64,000 nucleotides of DNA from Prevotella sp. (GTDB lineage: Bacteria > Bacteroidota > Bacteroidia > Bacteroidales > Bacteroidaceae): NCBI GenBank assembly GCA_024695815.1, contig JAILHK010000013.1:1-64000 (forward strand), read 5' to 3'. The notes below the pieces were generated by a model. It was given only the letters and a program-made list of their open reading frames with translations, was not told the DNA's origin and made no database searches. Positions 42,861-51,373 of the stretch are shown piece by piece; within the stretch, counting starts at the first letter, position 1; each line of letters starts with the position of its first letter. A program made the translations under genes and the position numbers.

Positions 42861-43889
42861 ATGAAGTACGTTCAAGCCATCGCAAAAATTATACTGCCAC
42901 TCCTTCTGGGTGGTGCCATTCTTTATTGGATGTACCGCGGCTTTGATTTTCAAGGCATTAAGCAAGTGGTGCTCCACGAAATGAACTGGACCTGGATGCT
43001 GCTTTCCTTTCCATTTGGCATACTGGCACAGGCTTTTCGCGGCTGGCGCTGGCGTCAGACACTGGAGCCAATGGGCGAGAAAACAAGAAATTCGGTTGTC
43101 GTCAACTCTGTTTTTACCAGCTATGCCGTCTCGCTGCTCATTCCGCGTATTGGCGAGTTCACACGTTGTGGACTGCTAAAGCGCTGGGAAGGGGTGTCGT
43201 TTGCCAAAGCGCTGGGCACGGTGGTCACCGAACGCGCCGTCGATACGCTGATGGTGATGCTCTACTCTGGTCTCATCCTGCTTTTCGAGATGAGTATCTT
43301 TGGCACCTTTTTCAAAAAGACAGGCACATCGATCGACCATATATTGACCAGCTTCTCGCTGACAGGATGGCTCGTAACGGGCATTTGTGGCGTGGCCGTA
43401 TTGCTGTTGCTCCACATGCTGCTGCGTCGCCTATCTATATATAATAAGGTAAGGATGACATTGCACGGCATCTGGGAAGGCGTGCTGTCACTGAAGGGCA
43501 TCAAAAACCTCCCTCTCTATCTGCTGTTCTCAGTCGGCATCTGGGTGATGTACTTCTTGCATTTTTACCTGACATTCTTTTGTTTCGACTTCACCAAAGC
43601 ATTAGGCATCGGTTGTGCACTGGTATGTTTCGTGGTGGGCAACTTTGCCGTCATCGTACCTACGCCCAATGGTGCTGGTCCATGGCATTTTGCCGTTAAG
43701 ACCATGTTGATTCTCTATGGCGTGGCCGACGAGCGTGCCCTGTATTTCGTGCTTATCGTACACACCGTACAGACCCTGCTAGTTATCCTCTTGGGCGTAT
43801 GGGCGTGGATATCTCTTAACTTCACGAAGATACGCAGACCCGAAGGTGCTGTGGCGCAAGAAGGAACCATTATTATGCAAACAAAATAA
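42861..43889 (+). CDS. Lysylphosphatidylglycerol synthase-like membrane protein (UPF0104)
   Basis: A 342-aa inner-membrane protein with seven to eight hydrophobic segments, of the lysylphosphatidylglycerol synthetase transmembrane / UPF0104 group. Marks: LLGGAILYWMYRGFDF, LSFPFGILAQAFRGWRW, the RIGEFTRCGLLKRWEGVSFAKALGTVV-type loop, and PTPNGAGPWHFAVKTMLILYGV near the C-terminus. There is no C-terminal aminoacyl-transferase domain, so it is the flippase-like half only; substrate unknown. Expressed from the duplicated promoter, predicted leaderless. pepD follows by 30 bp. Confidence 0.88.
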   Translation: MKYVQAIAKIILPLLLGGAILYWMYRGFDFQGIKQVVLHEMNWTWMLLSFPFGILAQAFRGWRWRQTLEPMGEKTRNSVVVNSVFTSYAVSLLIPRIGEFTRCGLLKRWEGVSFAKALGTVVTERAVDTLMVMLYSGLILLFEMSIFGTFFKKTGTSIDHILTSFSLTGWLVTGICGVAVLLLLHMLLRRLSIYNKVRMTLHGIWEGVLSLKGIKNLPLYLLFSVGIWVMYFLHFYLTFFCFDFTKALGIGCALVCFVVGNFAVIVPTPNGAGPWHFAVKTMLILYGVADERALYFVLIVHTVQTLLVILLGVWAWISLNFTKIRRPEGAVAQEGTIIMQTK

Positions 43890-43919
43890 ATATTGATATA
43901 AACAATAACAGACACTGCT

Positions 43920-45383
43920 ATGAACAACGAAATTCAGAACCTAAACCCCACGTGCATTTGGAAGAACTTCTATGCACTGACACAAGTACCACGTCCTAGC
44001 GGACATTTGGAAAAGATTCAGCAGTTCCTGCTTGACTTCGGCAAACAGGCTGGTGTAGAAACGTTCAAGGATCCCGCCGGCAATATCGTATTCCGCAAAC
44101 CAGCTACCGCTGGCTACGAGAATAAGAAGGGCGTCATCCTGCAGGCACACATGGACATGGTGCCACAGAAGACGCCCGAATCTACGCATAATTTTGAGAC
44201 CGACCCCATCCAGCCATGGATTGACGGAGAATGGGTGAAGGCAAAAGGCACCACACTGGGTGCCGACAATGGTCTTGGCGTGGCTGCCATCATGGCCATC
44301 ATGGAAGACAAGACCCTGAAGCATGGTCCTATCGACGCGTTGGTGACTGCCGACGAGGAGACTGGCATGTATGGTGCCAACGATCTGCCCGAGGGTGAGT
44401 TGCAGGGCGACATTTTGTTGAACCTCGACTCTGAGCACTGGGGCAAGTTCGTGATTGGTTCGGCTGGCGGCATCGACATCACTGCCACACTCGACTATAA
44501 AGAGGTGGACACCGATGCTGAGGATGCTGCCGTACGTCTGACGGTGAAGAACCTGCGCGGCGGACACTCTGGTCTGGAGATCCATGAAGGCAGAGGCAAC
44601 GCCAACAAGTTGATGGTGCAGATGGTTCGCGAGGCTATCGAAGAGCTGGACGCACGTCTGGCCTGCTGGCAGGGCGGCAACATGCGCAATGCCATTCCAT
44701 TCAAGGCTGAGACCATCCTCACACTGCCTAAAGAGAATGTTGAGGCCATCAAGGAACTGGCCAACGACTGGAAAGAGACCTTCAACGACGAATACAAGCT
44801 CATCGAGCCACAGGGCATCGAGGTGCTGGTGGAAGAGGTTGAGACACCAAAGACAGAGATTCCCGTAGAGATTCAAGACAACCTCATCGATGCCATCTAT
44901 GCTTGTCATGACGGCGTAGTTCGTTTTATCCCCGCCTACCCCAACGTGGTTGAGACATCGAGCAACCTGGCTATCATCAACATTGGTGGCGGACATGCCG
45001 ACATCAAGATTCTGGCACGTAGCAGTCGCGAGGACATGAAAGACTATGTGGTGAAGACACTGGAGAGCTGTTTCTCGATGGCTGGCATGAAGGTAGAGAC
45101 TGCCGGCTCGTATGGTGGCTGGGATCCTAATCCAGACTCAGAGATTCTGCACCTGTTGCTGAAGGAATACAAGGAGCTGTTTGGTGCCGACGGCATCATC
45201 CAGGTGGACCACGCCGGACTTGAGTGCTCTGTCATTCTGGGCAAATATCCATGGCTGGATGTTGTCAGTCTGGGTCCAACGATGAAGTCGCCTCACACCA
45301 CCACCGAGCGTGCGCTGATTGAGACCGTTGAACCTTTCTGGAAACTTCTGAAGAAGACCCTTGAGGACGTACCCGAAAAATAA
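43920..45383 (+). CDS. pepD: Aminoacyl-histidine dipeptidase (M20 family)
   Basis: A 487-aa zinc peptidase, probably cytosolic, hydrolysing Xaa-His and other dipeptides. Metal-site and catalytic segments in order: QAHMDMVPQ, the bridging-aspartate loop GADNGLGVAAIMA, ADEETGMYGAND with the general-base glutamate, LNLDSEHWG, and the late histidine in GPTMKSPHTTTERA. A lid domain inserted at about residues 200-380 is normal for PepD. Length as expected. It lies 9 bp ahead of the PBP4-type gene, one operon. Confidence 0.95.
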   Translation: MNNEIQNLNPTCIWKNFYALTQVPRPSGHLEKIQQFLLDFGKQAGVETFKDPAGNIVFRKPATAGYENKKGVILQAHMDMVPQKTPESTHNFETDPIQPWIDGEWVKAKGTTLGADNGLGVAAIMAIMEDKTLKHGPIDALVTADEETGMYGANDLPEGELQGDILLNLDSEHWGKFVIGSAGGIDITATLDYKEVDTDAEDAAVRLTVKNLRGGHSGLEIHEGRGNANKLMVQMVREAIEELDARLACWQGGNMRNAIPFKAETILTLPKENVEAIKELANDWKETFNDEYKLIEPQGIEVLVEEVETPKTEIPVEIQDNLIDAIYACHDGVVRFIPAYPNVVETSSNLAIINIGGGHADIKILARSSREDMKDYVVKTLESCFSMAGMKVETAGSYGGWDPNPDSEILHLLLKEYKELFGADGIIQVDHAGLECSVILGKYPWLDVVSLGPTMKSPHTTTERALIETVEPFWKLLKKTLEDVPEK

Positions 45384-45392
45384 ATAGCACCA

Positions 45393-46637
45393 ATGAAGAA
45401 GCTGTTATTATCTCTCCTACTGTCTGTGCCTGCACTACTGTCGGCACAGACAGTTTCTTTTTCCAAAGAGCGCATGGACACGCTCCTTATGGACAAGATG
45501 TTCGACACATCGAGTGTTGGACTGATGGTCTGGGACCTAACGGCCGACACATTGCTATACCACTTCAACGAACGACAGCTGATGCGTCCGGCATCGACCA
45601 TGAAACTGCTGACGGCCATTGCGGCCTGCGACCAGCTAGGACCAGACTATCAGTTCACTACCCGCTTTCTCCATACAGGAAATATTGAGAATCGCAGACT
45701 GAAAGGCGACATCTACTGTGTGGGAGGCATGGACCCTATGTTTAGCGACGAAGATATCGAGGCTGCCGTCAAGGCCTTAAGAGATTTGGGCATTGACACG
45801 TTCGAAGGCAACATCTATGCCGACCTCTCGGCAAAAGACGATCTGAAGTGGGGTGAAGGATGGTGCTGGGACGACGACAACCCATCGCTCTCGCCACTAT
45901 TGGTGGAGCGCAACGAGGGGTTCACCGACCACCTTGTAGAGGCAATGCTCGACGATAGCATTGCGTTTGTCAACGTGGGTGTGGGTCACTGGTCGTGTCC
46001 CGACAATGCCGTTCCTTTCTGCACACGCACGCACAGCATCAGTGCTGTGATGAAGAAGATGATGAAAGACAGCGACAACCTGTACGCTGAGTCGATGTTC
46101 TACCAGTTAGCGATGGCCGACGGCAACCGTCCCGCCAATGCCGACGAAGCAAAAGACTGTCAGCGCAGGGTGCTGAAGAAAGCCGGACTGAACCCCGACA
46201 ACTACCGTTTGGCCGACGGCAGCGGCCTGTCGCTCTATAACTACCTGTCGGCAGAATCGGAAGTGAAATTGTTGCGCTATGTGTGGAACAACAAGCCGGT
46301 TTACAACCAACTGTTGCCCTCGCTACCCATTGCCGGCGTGGATGGCACGCTGAAGAACCGCATGAAGGAGACTGCTGCCGAGGGTAATGTGATGGCGAAA
46401 ACGGGTACCGTCACGGGCATCTCGGCACTGGCTGGCTACTGCACGGCACCTAATGGCAACCGTCTTTGCTTTGCCATCATCAATCAGGGCATCATGCGTG
46501 CTACCACAGGTCGCGACTTTCAAGACCGGGTATGCATTCTGCTGACCAGCGGCGAACTGCCCAAGGCGAAGGTTCAGAACAAAGCAAAGGTTCAGCCCAA
46601 GCCTGCGGTCAAGAAAAAGACAAAACGCAAGAGGTAG
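45393..46637 (+). CDS. dacB: D-alanyl-D-alanine carboxypeptidase/endopeptidase (PBP4 type)
   Basis: A 414-aa periplasmic serine peptidase (S13/PBP4) trimming peptidoglycan. Signal peptide MKKLLLSLLLSVPALLSAQ. Active-site motifs: S-x-x-K in RPASTMKLL (about 68-71), S-x-N in DSDNLYAES (about 230) and K-T-G in AKTGTVTG (about 335). The SxxK-to-SxN interval is shorter than in E. coli DacB (477 aa), so the extra domains are reduced, as in other Bacteroidales. The C-terminus is a lysine-rich tail (KAKVQPKPAVKKKTKRKR), perhaps for wall or nucleic-acid contact. A strong terminator follows. Confidence 0.92.
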   Translation: MKKLLLSLLLSVPALLSAQTVSFSKERMDTLLMDKMFDTSSVGLMVWDLTADTLLYHFNERQLMRPASTMKLLTAIAACDQLGPDYQFTTRFLHTGNIENRRLKGDIYCVGGMDPMFSDEDIEAAVKALRDLGIDTFEGNIYADLSAKDDLKWGEGWCWDDDNPSLSPLLVERNEGFTDHLVEAMLDDSIAFVNVGVGHWSCPDNAVPFCTRTHSISAVMKKMMKDSDNLYAESMFYQLAMADGNRPANADEAKDCQRRVLKKAGLNPDNYRLADGSGLSLYNYLSAESEVKLLRYVWNNKPVYNQLLPSLPIAGVDGTLKNRMKETAAEGNVMAKTGTVTGISALAGYCTAPNGNRLCFAIINQGIMRATTGRDFQDRVCILLTSGELPKAKVQNKAKVQPKPAVKKKTKRKR

Positions 46638-46658
46638 AGTTCGACTATAACAACACAG

Positions 46659-46699
46659 AAGAGGGGCATTCGCTTTACGAAGTGAATGCCCCTCTTTTT
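46659..46699. terminator. Bidirectional terminator
   Basis: AGAGGGGCATTCGCTT-loop-AAGTGAATGCCCCTCTTTTT between convergent dacB and the beta-barrel gene. Confidence 0.9.
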
Positions 46700-46723
46700 G
46701 AAATATCTATCGTATTAACTTAC

Positions 46724-47317
46724 TTAGAAGTTCACACCGACATTGATAAAGAAGTTACCCGTGTGAGCACCATCGTCTGTAGGATTCTCCTTGGCAATAT
46801 CCATCACGCCAAACTGATAACCAAGCTCGGCATAGAGCTTATTGTACTCAGCACCACAACCCAGCTTGAAACCCATATCAGAGTGCTTCACCCAGTTGTA
46901 TGAACTACGCTTGCCCTCCAAGGTCTTATACTTACCACCAATACCATAAGAGAAGTAAGGACCAATATAAGGCAGAACGGCAATCTCGTCGGTCACCTGT
47001 ACACCATACTTAATCAGAACGGGAATCTCGAGGTAGTTCAAGTTGAAATCCTTGGCACCACGTCCAGAATAGTACAGACCACTTTCAACGAAGATAGGTG
47101 TAGTATCGCTAACACGCAGACCAACAACACCACCCAGGGTCATACCTGCCTTAGAATCCAAGTCCAGAAGATCACCGGTAATGGTTGATACATTCAGACC
47201 CATACGGAGTCCGTAATATACTGTACTCTCGTTCAGAGAGAAACCGCCACTACCCATCTGAGCAAACGAAGGTGCTGCGAAAAGCACTGCTACAATAGCT
47301 GCAAAAAACTTTTTCAT
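46724..47317 (-). CDS. Outer-membrane beta-barrel protein (porin family)
   Basis: A 197-aa exported protein: signal peptide MKKFFAAIVAVLFAAPSFAQ, then an eight-stranded barrel pattern of alternating residues with Gly turns (TVYYGLRMGLNVSTITGDLL, TPIFVESGLYYSGRGAKDF, IPVLIKYGVQV, LPYIGPYFSYGIGGKYK) ending in an aromatic C-terminus (NFFINVGVNF) as needed for BAM assembly. Typical outer membrane protein beta-barrel (OMP_b-brl) domain of Bacteroidetes; ligand unknown. Own promoter-like TTACTTTG about 55 nt upstream, with an A-rich leader. Confidence 0.9.
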   Translation of the reverse strand: MKKFFAAIVAVLFAAPSFAQMGSGGFSLNESTVYYGLRMGLNVSTITGDLLDLDSKAGMTLGGVVGLRVSDTTPIFVESGLYYSGRGAKDFNLNYLEIPVLIKYGVQVTDEIAVLPYIGPYFSYGIGGKYKTLEGKRSSYNWVKHSDMGFKLGCGAEYNKLYAELGYQFGVMDIAKENPTDDGAHTGNFFINVGVNF

Positions 47318-47407
47318 AATACTTTTATTAGTTAATGTTTAATGTTATTAACTGCAAAGTAACACATTTTTTTTTATATATGCAAGCGTTTTTCTTAAAA
47401 AGTGTTT

Positions 47408-48253
47408 TTATTTTAACAGCGTCAGTGTGAAAAGATATACCACTGCTGCGGGAATGGCAAGGAGCGAAGAGTCAAAACGATCCAACATTCCACCATGTCC
47501 GGGCAGTATATTGCCACTGTCCTTTATGCCAAGCGTGCGCTTGAAAAGACTCTCTACCAGGTCGCCCCACGTACCAAAGACCGCCACCGTGATGCCCAGT
47601 CCGGCCCAGTGCAGCGCATTCATCTTCGACTCGTCGGGGAAATAGAGGTCCAGCAGATACCATATCAGCACGGCTACGCCCACCACCAGGATGCCACCAC
47701 CGATGCTTCCCTCCCAGCTCTTGCCGGGAGAAACGCGGGGGAACAACTTATGGCGTCCCAGCAGCGAACCGCAGAGATAAGCACCCGAGTCATTCATCCA
47801 CAGGAATACGAACACACTGAGTGGCAATACAGGTGAATAGGCACCTGCCTGTGGGAATGCCAACACGTTGAGCATTGAGAAAGGCAGAGCGATATACATC
47901 TGTGGCAACATGGTGTAAGCCCAGTTGTTGATAGGGTCTTTTGCTTTCAGATAGAGTTCGGCCACCATCAGGTAGATGATAGTGATGAGATAAGGTATGA
48001 AGACCGTATCGCTGTCCACCCTACCGCTGCAATGGCCTGCCATGGCCAGAAACAGATAGACACCGGCCACAGTAGAGATGAAACGGTTCACCTGAACGCC
48101 CTCGCGGTCGTTCACCAATCCACAGAACTCCCAGATGGTCATGCCTGTCACCAGTGCAAACAGGAACACCATAGCCAATGGGTTCAAAAAGCTAATCACA
48201 ATGGCAGCAACAAAAATAACGCCAGTGATTGTTCTCACAATAAAGTTCTTCAT
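47408..48253 (-). CDS. cdsA: Phosphatidate cytidylyltransferase
   Basis: A 281-aa inner-membrane enzyme making CDP-diacylglycerol from phosphatidate and CTP, the entry to phospholipid synthesis. About eight transmembrane segments; the family signature near the C-terminus is complete: SPGKSWEGSIGGG, then GDLVESLFKR and KDSGNILPGHGGMLDRFDS. Third gene of the rsfS-ftsH-cdsA operon, 12 bp after ftsH. This order is usual in Bacteroidales. Confidence 0.97.
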   Translation of the reverse strand: MKNFIVRTITGVIFVAAIVISFLNPLAMVFLFALVTGMTIWEFCGLVNDREGVQVNRFISTVAGVYLFLAMAGHCSGRVDSDTVFIPYLITIIYLMVAELYLKAKDPINNWAYTMLPQMYIALPFSMLNVLAFPQAGAYSPVLPLSVFVFLWMNDSGAYLCGSLLGRHKLFPRVSPGKSWEGSIGGGILVVGVAVLIWYLLDLYFPDESKMNALHWAGLGITVAVFGTWGDLVESLFKRTLGIKDSGNILPGHGGMLDRFDSSLLAIPAAVVYLFTLTLLK

Positions 48254-48265
48254 AGTCTTTTATTT

Positions 48266-50302
48266 TTAAGAGTTCTCAGAATCATCCTCGTCTTCTGAGT
48301 CCTCTGCGTTCTGCTTTGCCTCGAGCTGCTTGGTGCGCTCGGCAGCCATTTTCTCGGCTTCCTCGCGCATCTGTGCCTCCAGAAGTTCGTCGGCACGAGA
48401 GGTCCAAGGACGCTTGCCAAAAATTTGTTCCACATCCTCGGCAAAGATAACCTCACGGTCAACCAAAAGTTGTGCCAGGCGTGCATGTCCATCAGCATGT
48501 TCGGTCAGTATCTTTTTGGCACGCTCATACTGCTCATTGACCATCTTCAGCACCTCATCGTCCATAATCTTCGCAGTGGTCTCGCTATAGGGACGCTGGA
48601 ACTGAAATTCTGCATTGTTATAGTAGCAGAGGTTGGGCAACTTCTCGCTCATACCGGCATAGGCCACCATGCCATAGGCCTGCTTGGTGGTACGCTCCAG
48701 GTCGTTCATGGCGCCTGTAGAGATATGGCCCACGAAAAGTTCCTCGGCAGCACGTCCGCCCAGCAGCGAGCACATCTCGTCGAGCATGGCCTCTTTGGTC
48801 TGCAGCACGCGCTCCTCGGGCAGATACCAGGCAGCACCCAGTGCCTGTCCACGAGGCACGATGCTCACCTTCACCAATGGGTTAGCAAATTCCGTAAACC
48901 AAGAAATGGTAGCATGGCCGGCCTCATGAATGGCAATAGAACGCTTCTCAGCCTGCGTCATCACTTTGGTTTTCTTTTCCAGTCCGCCAATGATACGATC
49001 CACGGCATCCAGGAAATCCTGTTTGCCTACGCATGTGCTACTATGACGGGCTGCAATCAAGGCTGCCTCGTTACATACGTTCGCAATGTCTGCACCCGAG
49101 AAACCTGGTGTCTGACGAGCCAGGAAGTCAACATCGACGGTGTTATCGAGCTTCAGCGGTTTCAGGTGCACCATAAAGATTTCCTTACGCTCGCTGAGAT
49201 CGGGCAGGTCCACATGTATCTGACGGTCAAAGCGTCCGGCACGCAACAGGGCCGAGTCGAGCATATCCACACGGTTGGTAGCTGCCAGGATAATGACACC
49301 GCTGTTGGTGCCAAAGCCATCCATCTCGGTGAGCAGCGCATTCAATGTGTTCTCGCGCTCGTCGTTGCCACCCATGGCAGGGTTCTTGCTGCGGGCACGT
49401 CCCACAGCGTCGATCTCGTCGATAAAGATGATACAAGGCGACTTTGCCTTAGCCTGCTGGAACAGGTCGCGCACACGACTAGCACCTACGCCTACGAACA
49501 TCTCTACGAAGTCGCTACCCGACATCGAGAAGAAGGGCACGCCAGCTTCGCCAGCTACGGCTTTAGCCAGCAAGGTCTTACCTGTTCCTGGAGGGCCAAC
49601 GAGCAGTGCACCCTTAGGAATCTTACCACCTAGGTCGGTATATCTCTGTGGATTTTTCAGGAACTCCACGATTTCCTGTATCTCTTGCTTGGCACCAGCC
49701 TGACCAGCCACATCCTTGAATGTGATGCCCAGTTCGCCACCCTTCTCATACATCTTGGCCTTAGATTTGCCAACAGAGAAGATGCCGCCACCCATTGAAC
49801 CGCCACCACCGCGATTCATGAAGCGCAGGAATATCAGCCATGCACCAATAAACAGGATAATGGGGAGCAACATGGTAATTAAACTGCCAAGGAAACCGCC
49901 ATCGCTATCGCGCTCATAACTGAGACGTCCGGTGAATGCATGATGAGCACGGGCGCTGTCCACGAACTGCTCCAAACGGTCAATACTTCCGAATTCAACA
50001 GACAGATAGGGATCGGTGCCCACCTGATCGGCCGTCTTGTTAAAAACAGAACGAATACTGTCGGGCTTCACATACATCTTCAGCGTGTTGTGACTTTTGT
50101 TGGCCACAATACGCGATGCATTGCCCTGGCTAACCAATGTCTTAAACTCAGTGTACGACACTTCGCTCATAGCGCCCTGTCCCTGAGCCAAGCCCTGTTC
50201 GCCAGTGAAATAAAAGAAAAACAATGCTCCAATAGCCAAGAAATAAATCCAGTTCATGTTGAACCTTGGCATTTTGGGCTGATTATTATTATTCTGTTCC
50301 AT
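48266..50302 (-). CDS. ftsH: ATP-dependent zinc metalloprotease FtsH
   Basis: A 678-aa membrane-anchored AAA+ protease that degrades membrane and regulatory proteins. Two N-terminal membrane segments (about 13-31 and 143-160) flank a periplasmic domain; the AAA module has [28 protein letters not shown] and [11 protein letters not shown]; the protease domain has the zinc site HEAGH (in [14 protein letters not shown]). The C-terminus is a charged, acidic tail. Middle gene of the operon, 7 bp after rsfS. Confidence 0.98.
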   Translation of the reverse strand: MEQNNNNQPKMPRFNMNWIYFLAIGALFFFYFTGEQGLAQGQGAMSEVSYTEFKTLVSQGNASRIVANKSHNTLKMYVKPDSIRSVFNKTADQVGTDPYLSVEFGSIDRLEQFVDSARAHHAFTGRLSYERDSDGGFLGSLITMLLPIILFIGAWLIFLRFMNRGGGGSMGGGIFSVGKSKAKMYEKGGELGITFKDVAGQAGAKQEIQEIVEFLKNPQRYTDLGGKIPKGALLVGPPGTGKTLLAKAVAGEAGVPFFSMSGSDFVEMFVGVGASRVRDLFQQAKAKSPCIIFIDEIDAVGRARSKNPAMGGNDERENTLNALLTEMDGFGTNSGVIILAATNRVDMLDSALLRAGRFDRQIHVDLPDLSERKEIFMVHLKPLKLDNTVDVDFLARQTPGFSGADIANVCNEAALIAARHSSTCVGKQDFLDAVDRIIGGLEKKTKVMTQAEKRSIAIHEAGHATISWFTEFANPLVKVSIVPRGQALGAAWYLPEERVLQTKEAMLDEMCSLLGGRAAEELFVGHISTGAMNDLERTTKQAYGMVAYAGMSEKLPNLCYYNNAEFQFQRPYSETTAKIMDDEVLKMVNEQYERAKKILTEHADGHARLAQLLVDREVIFAEDVEQIFGKRPWTSRADELLEAQMREEAEKMAAERTKQLEAKQNAEDSEDEDDSENS

Positions 50303-50309
50303 ATTTATT

Positions 50310-50669
50310 TTAATCCAAATCAGGTATTGCTGTCAGTGGAGCGTCGGCCCAAAGGTGCTCCAAGTCATAATAAGCACGTACATCGGGCAAGAATACATGT
50401 GCCAACACGTCTGTATAGTCCATGGCCACCCACTGAGCATTCTCGAGACCCACCACATGAGCAGGTTTTTCACCCAGTTCCTTGCGTACCATATCACTTA
50501 TAGATTCGGCAATTGCCTCTACCTGTGCAGGCGAGTTGCCCTGACAAATAATAAAGTTCTTACATATCGTGCCATCAATGCCGCTCAAGTCGGCAATTAC
50601 GATACCACTACCTTTTTTCTCTTGTATTCCTTCAACAATAGTCTGAACCAGTTTTGATGTTTGTTCCAT
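50310..50669 (-). CDS. rsfS: Ribosome silencing factor RsfS
   Basis: A 119-aa cytosolic protein that binds uL14 and blocks joining of the ribosomal subunits in poor conditions. Marks: GIVIADLSGIDGTICKNFIICQG, VEAIAESI and the C-terminal VAMDYTDVLAHVFLPDVRAYYDLEHLWADAP. Promoter TACCTTTG (minus) about 35 nt upstream drives rsfS, ftsH and cdsA. Confidence 0.96.
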   Translation of the reverse strand: MEQTSKLVQTIVEGIQEKKGSGIVIADLSGIDGTICKNFIICQGNSPAQVEAIAESISDMVRKELGEKPAHVVGLENAQWVAMDYTDVLAHVFLPDVRAYYDLEHLWADAPLTAIPDLD

Positions 50670-50778
50670 TTATAATATATAATAATGTAAAATTACCCTG
50701 CAAAGGTAGCGCTTTTATCCGTAAAACGCATATAAAAACTTTTTTTTTGATGATTTTTATAAAAAAGTGCCTAAAAGT

Positions 50779-50809
50779 TTTGGTAGTTCATAAAAAAGTA
50801 GTACCTTTG
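50779..50809 (+). promoter_or_regulatory. Promoter of tRNA-Gln
   Basis: TTTG (50779-50782), 19 nt, TACCTTTG (50802-50809), a consensus Bacteroidetes promoter; transcription should start about 40 nt before the tRNA. Confidence 0.85.
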
Positions 50810-50853
50810 CACCCGCAAAACAGAACAAGAGAGTTCTACAACGAACAAAATTT

Positions 50854-50924
50854 TGGGGTATGGTGTAATGGTAACACTGCAGATTCTGGTCCTGCCTTTC
50901 CTGGTTCGAGTCCGGGTACCCCAA
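50854..50924 (+). tRNA. tRNA-Gln (anticodon CTG)
   Basis: Cloverleaf read by eye: acceptor TGGGGTA/TACCCCA, D-arm GTG-TAATGGTAA-CAC, anticodon arm GCAGA-TTCTGGT-CCTGC with anticodon CTG, T-arm CCTGG-TTCGAGT-CCGGG. CCA is not encoded. The anticodon stem has one A-C mismatch next to the loop. CTG is the less common glutamine isoacceptor. Own promoter and terminator. Confidence 0.93.
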
Positions 50925-50928
50925 CTTA

Positions 50929-50969
50929 AAAATCCGCTAGGTCACTGAAAAGTACTTAGCGGATTTTTC
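50929..50969 (+). terminator. tRNA-Gln terminator
   Basis: AAATCCGCTA-loop-TTAGCGGATTTTT just after the tRNA. Confidence 0.88.
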
Positions 50970-51094
50970 TTTTATCCAATTACGTCCTCGTCGTCCTTTT
51001 CAAAAATCCTGAATACGAGAAAGCACACATAAAACAAGACTTTTTCCCACTCTATAGTGGCGCATTACCAACAGAAAAGCGTTACTTTGGTAAT

Positions 51095-51204
51095 TCACGA
51101 CTTAAGTCGAAAGATCTCACGACTTAAGTCGAAAGAATTCACGACTGGAGTCAAAAGATCTCACGACTTAAGTCAAAAGATCTCACGACTTAAGTCGTAA
51201 GACA
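51095..51204. repeat. 22-bp tandem array E (5 copies)
   Basis: Units starting TCACGACTTAAGTCGAAAGA at 51095, 51117, 51139, 51161 and 51183, exactly 22 bp apart. The core CGACTTAAGTCG is a perfect 12-bp palindrome in three copies and changed in two. Confidence 0.95.
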
Positions 51205-51211
51205 CCAAAGT

Positions 51212-51277
51212 GCCACTATTAGCATATAATAACGACACTATTAGCATATAATAGCGGCACTATTGACTTATAAAAAG
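51212..51277. repeat. 22-bp tandem array F (3 copies)
   Basis: Units beginning GCCACTATTAGCATATAATA at 51212, 51234 and 51256; the last is diverged after CACTATT. The CACTATT core is shared with array D, 20 kb away. Confidence 0.92.
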
Positions 51278-51293
51278 AACTGAAACAACAAAC

Positions 51294-51345
51294 AAAAAGG
51301 GCCCTCTGACTGCCAAGTTGTTTGCTTGACAAGCCAAAGGGCCCT
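51294..51345 (-). terminator. Terminator of the DUF349 gene
   Basis: Minus strand AGGGCCCTTTGG...AGAGGGCCCT then TTTTTG; long hairpin with a GGGCCC-based stem. Confidence 0.7.
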
Positions 51346-51373
51346 ATCTGTAATCCGGGAAAACCACCCGACT

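Noticed and set aside
43941-44996. 351-aa minus-strand ORF
   Set aside because: Antisense shadow of pepD; no promoter or motif.
48425-49633. 402-aa plus-strand ORF
   Set aside because: Antisense shadow of ftsH.
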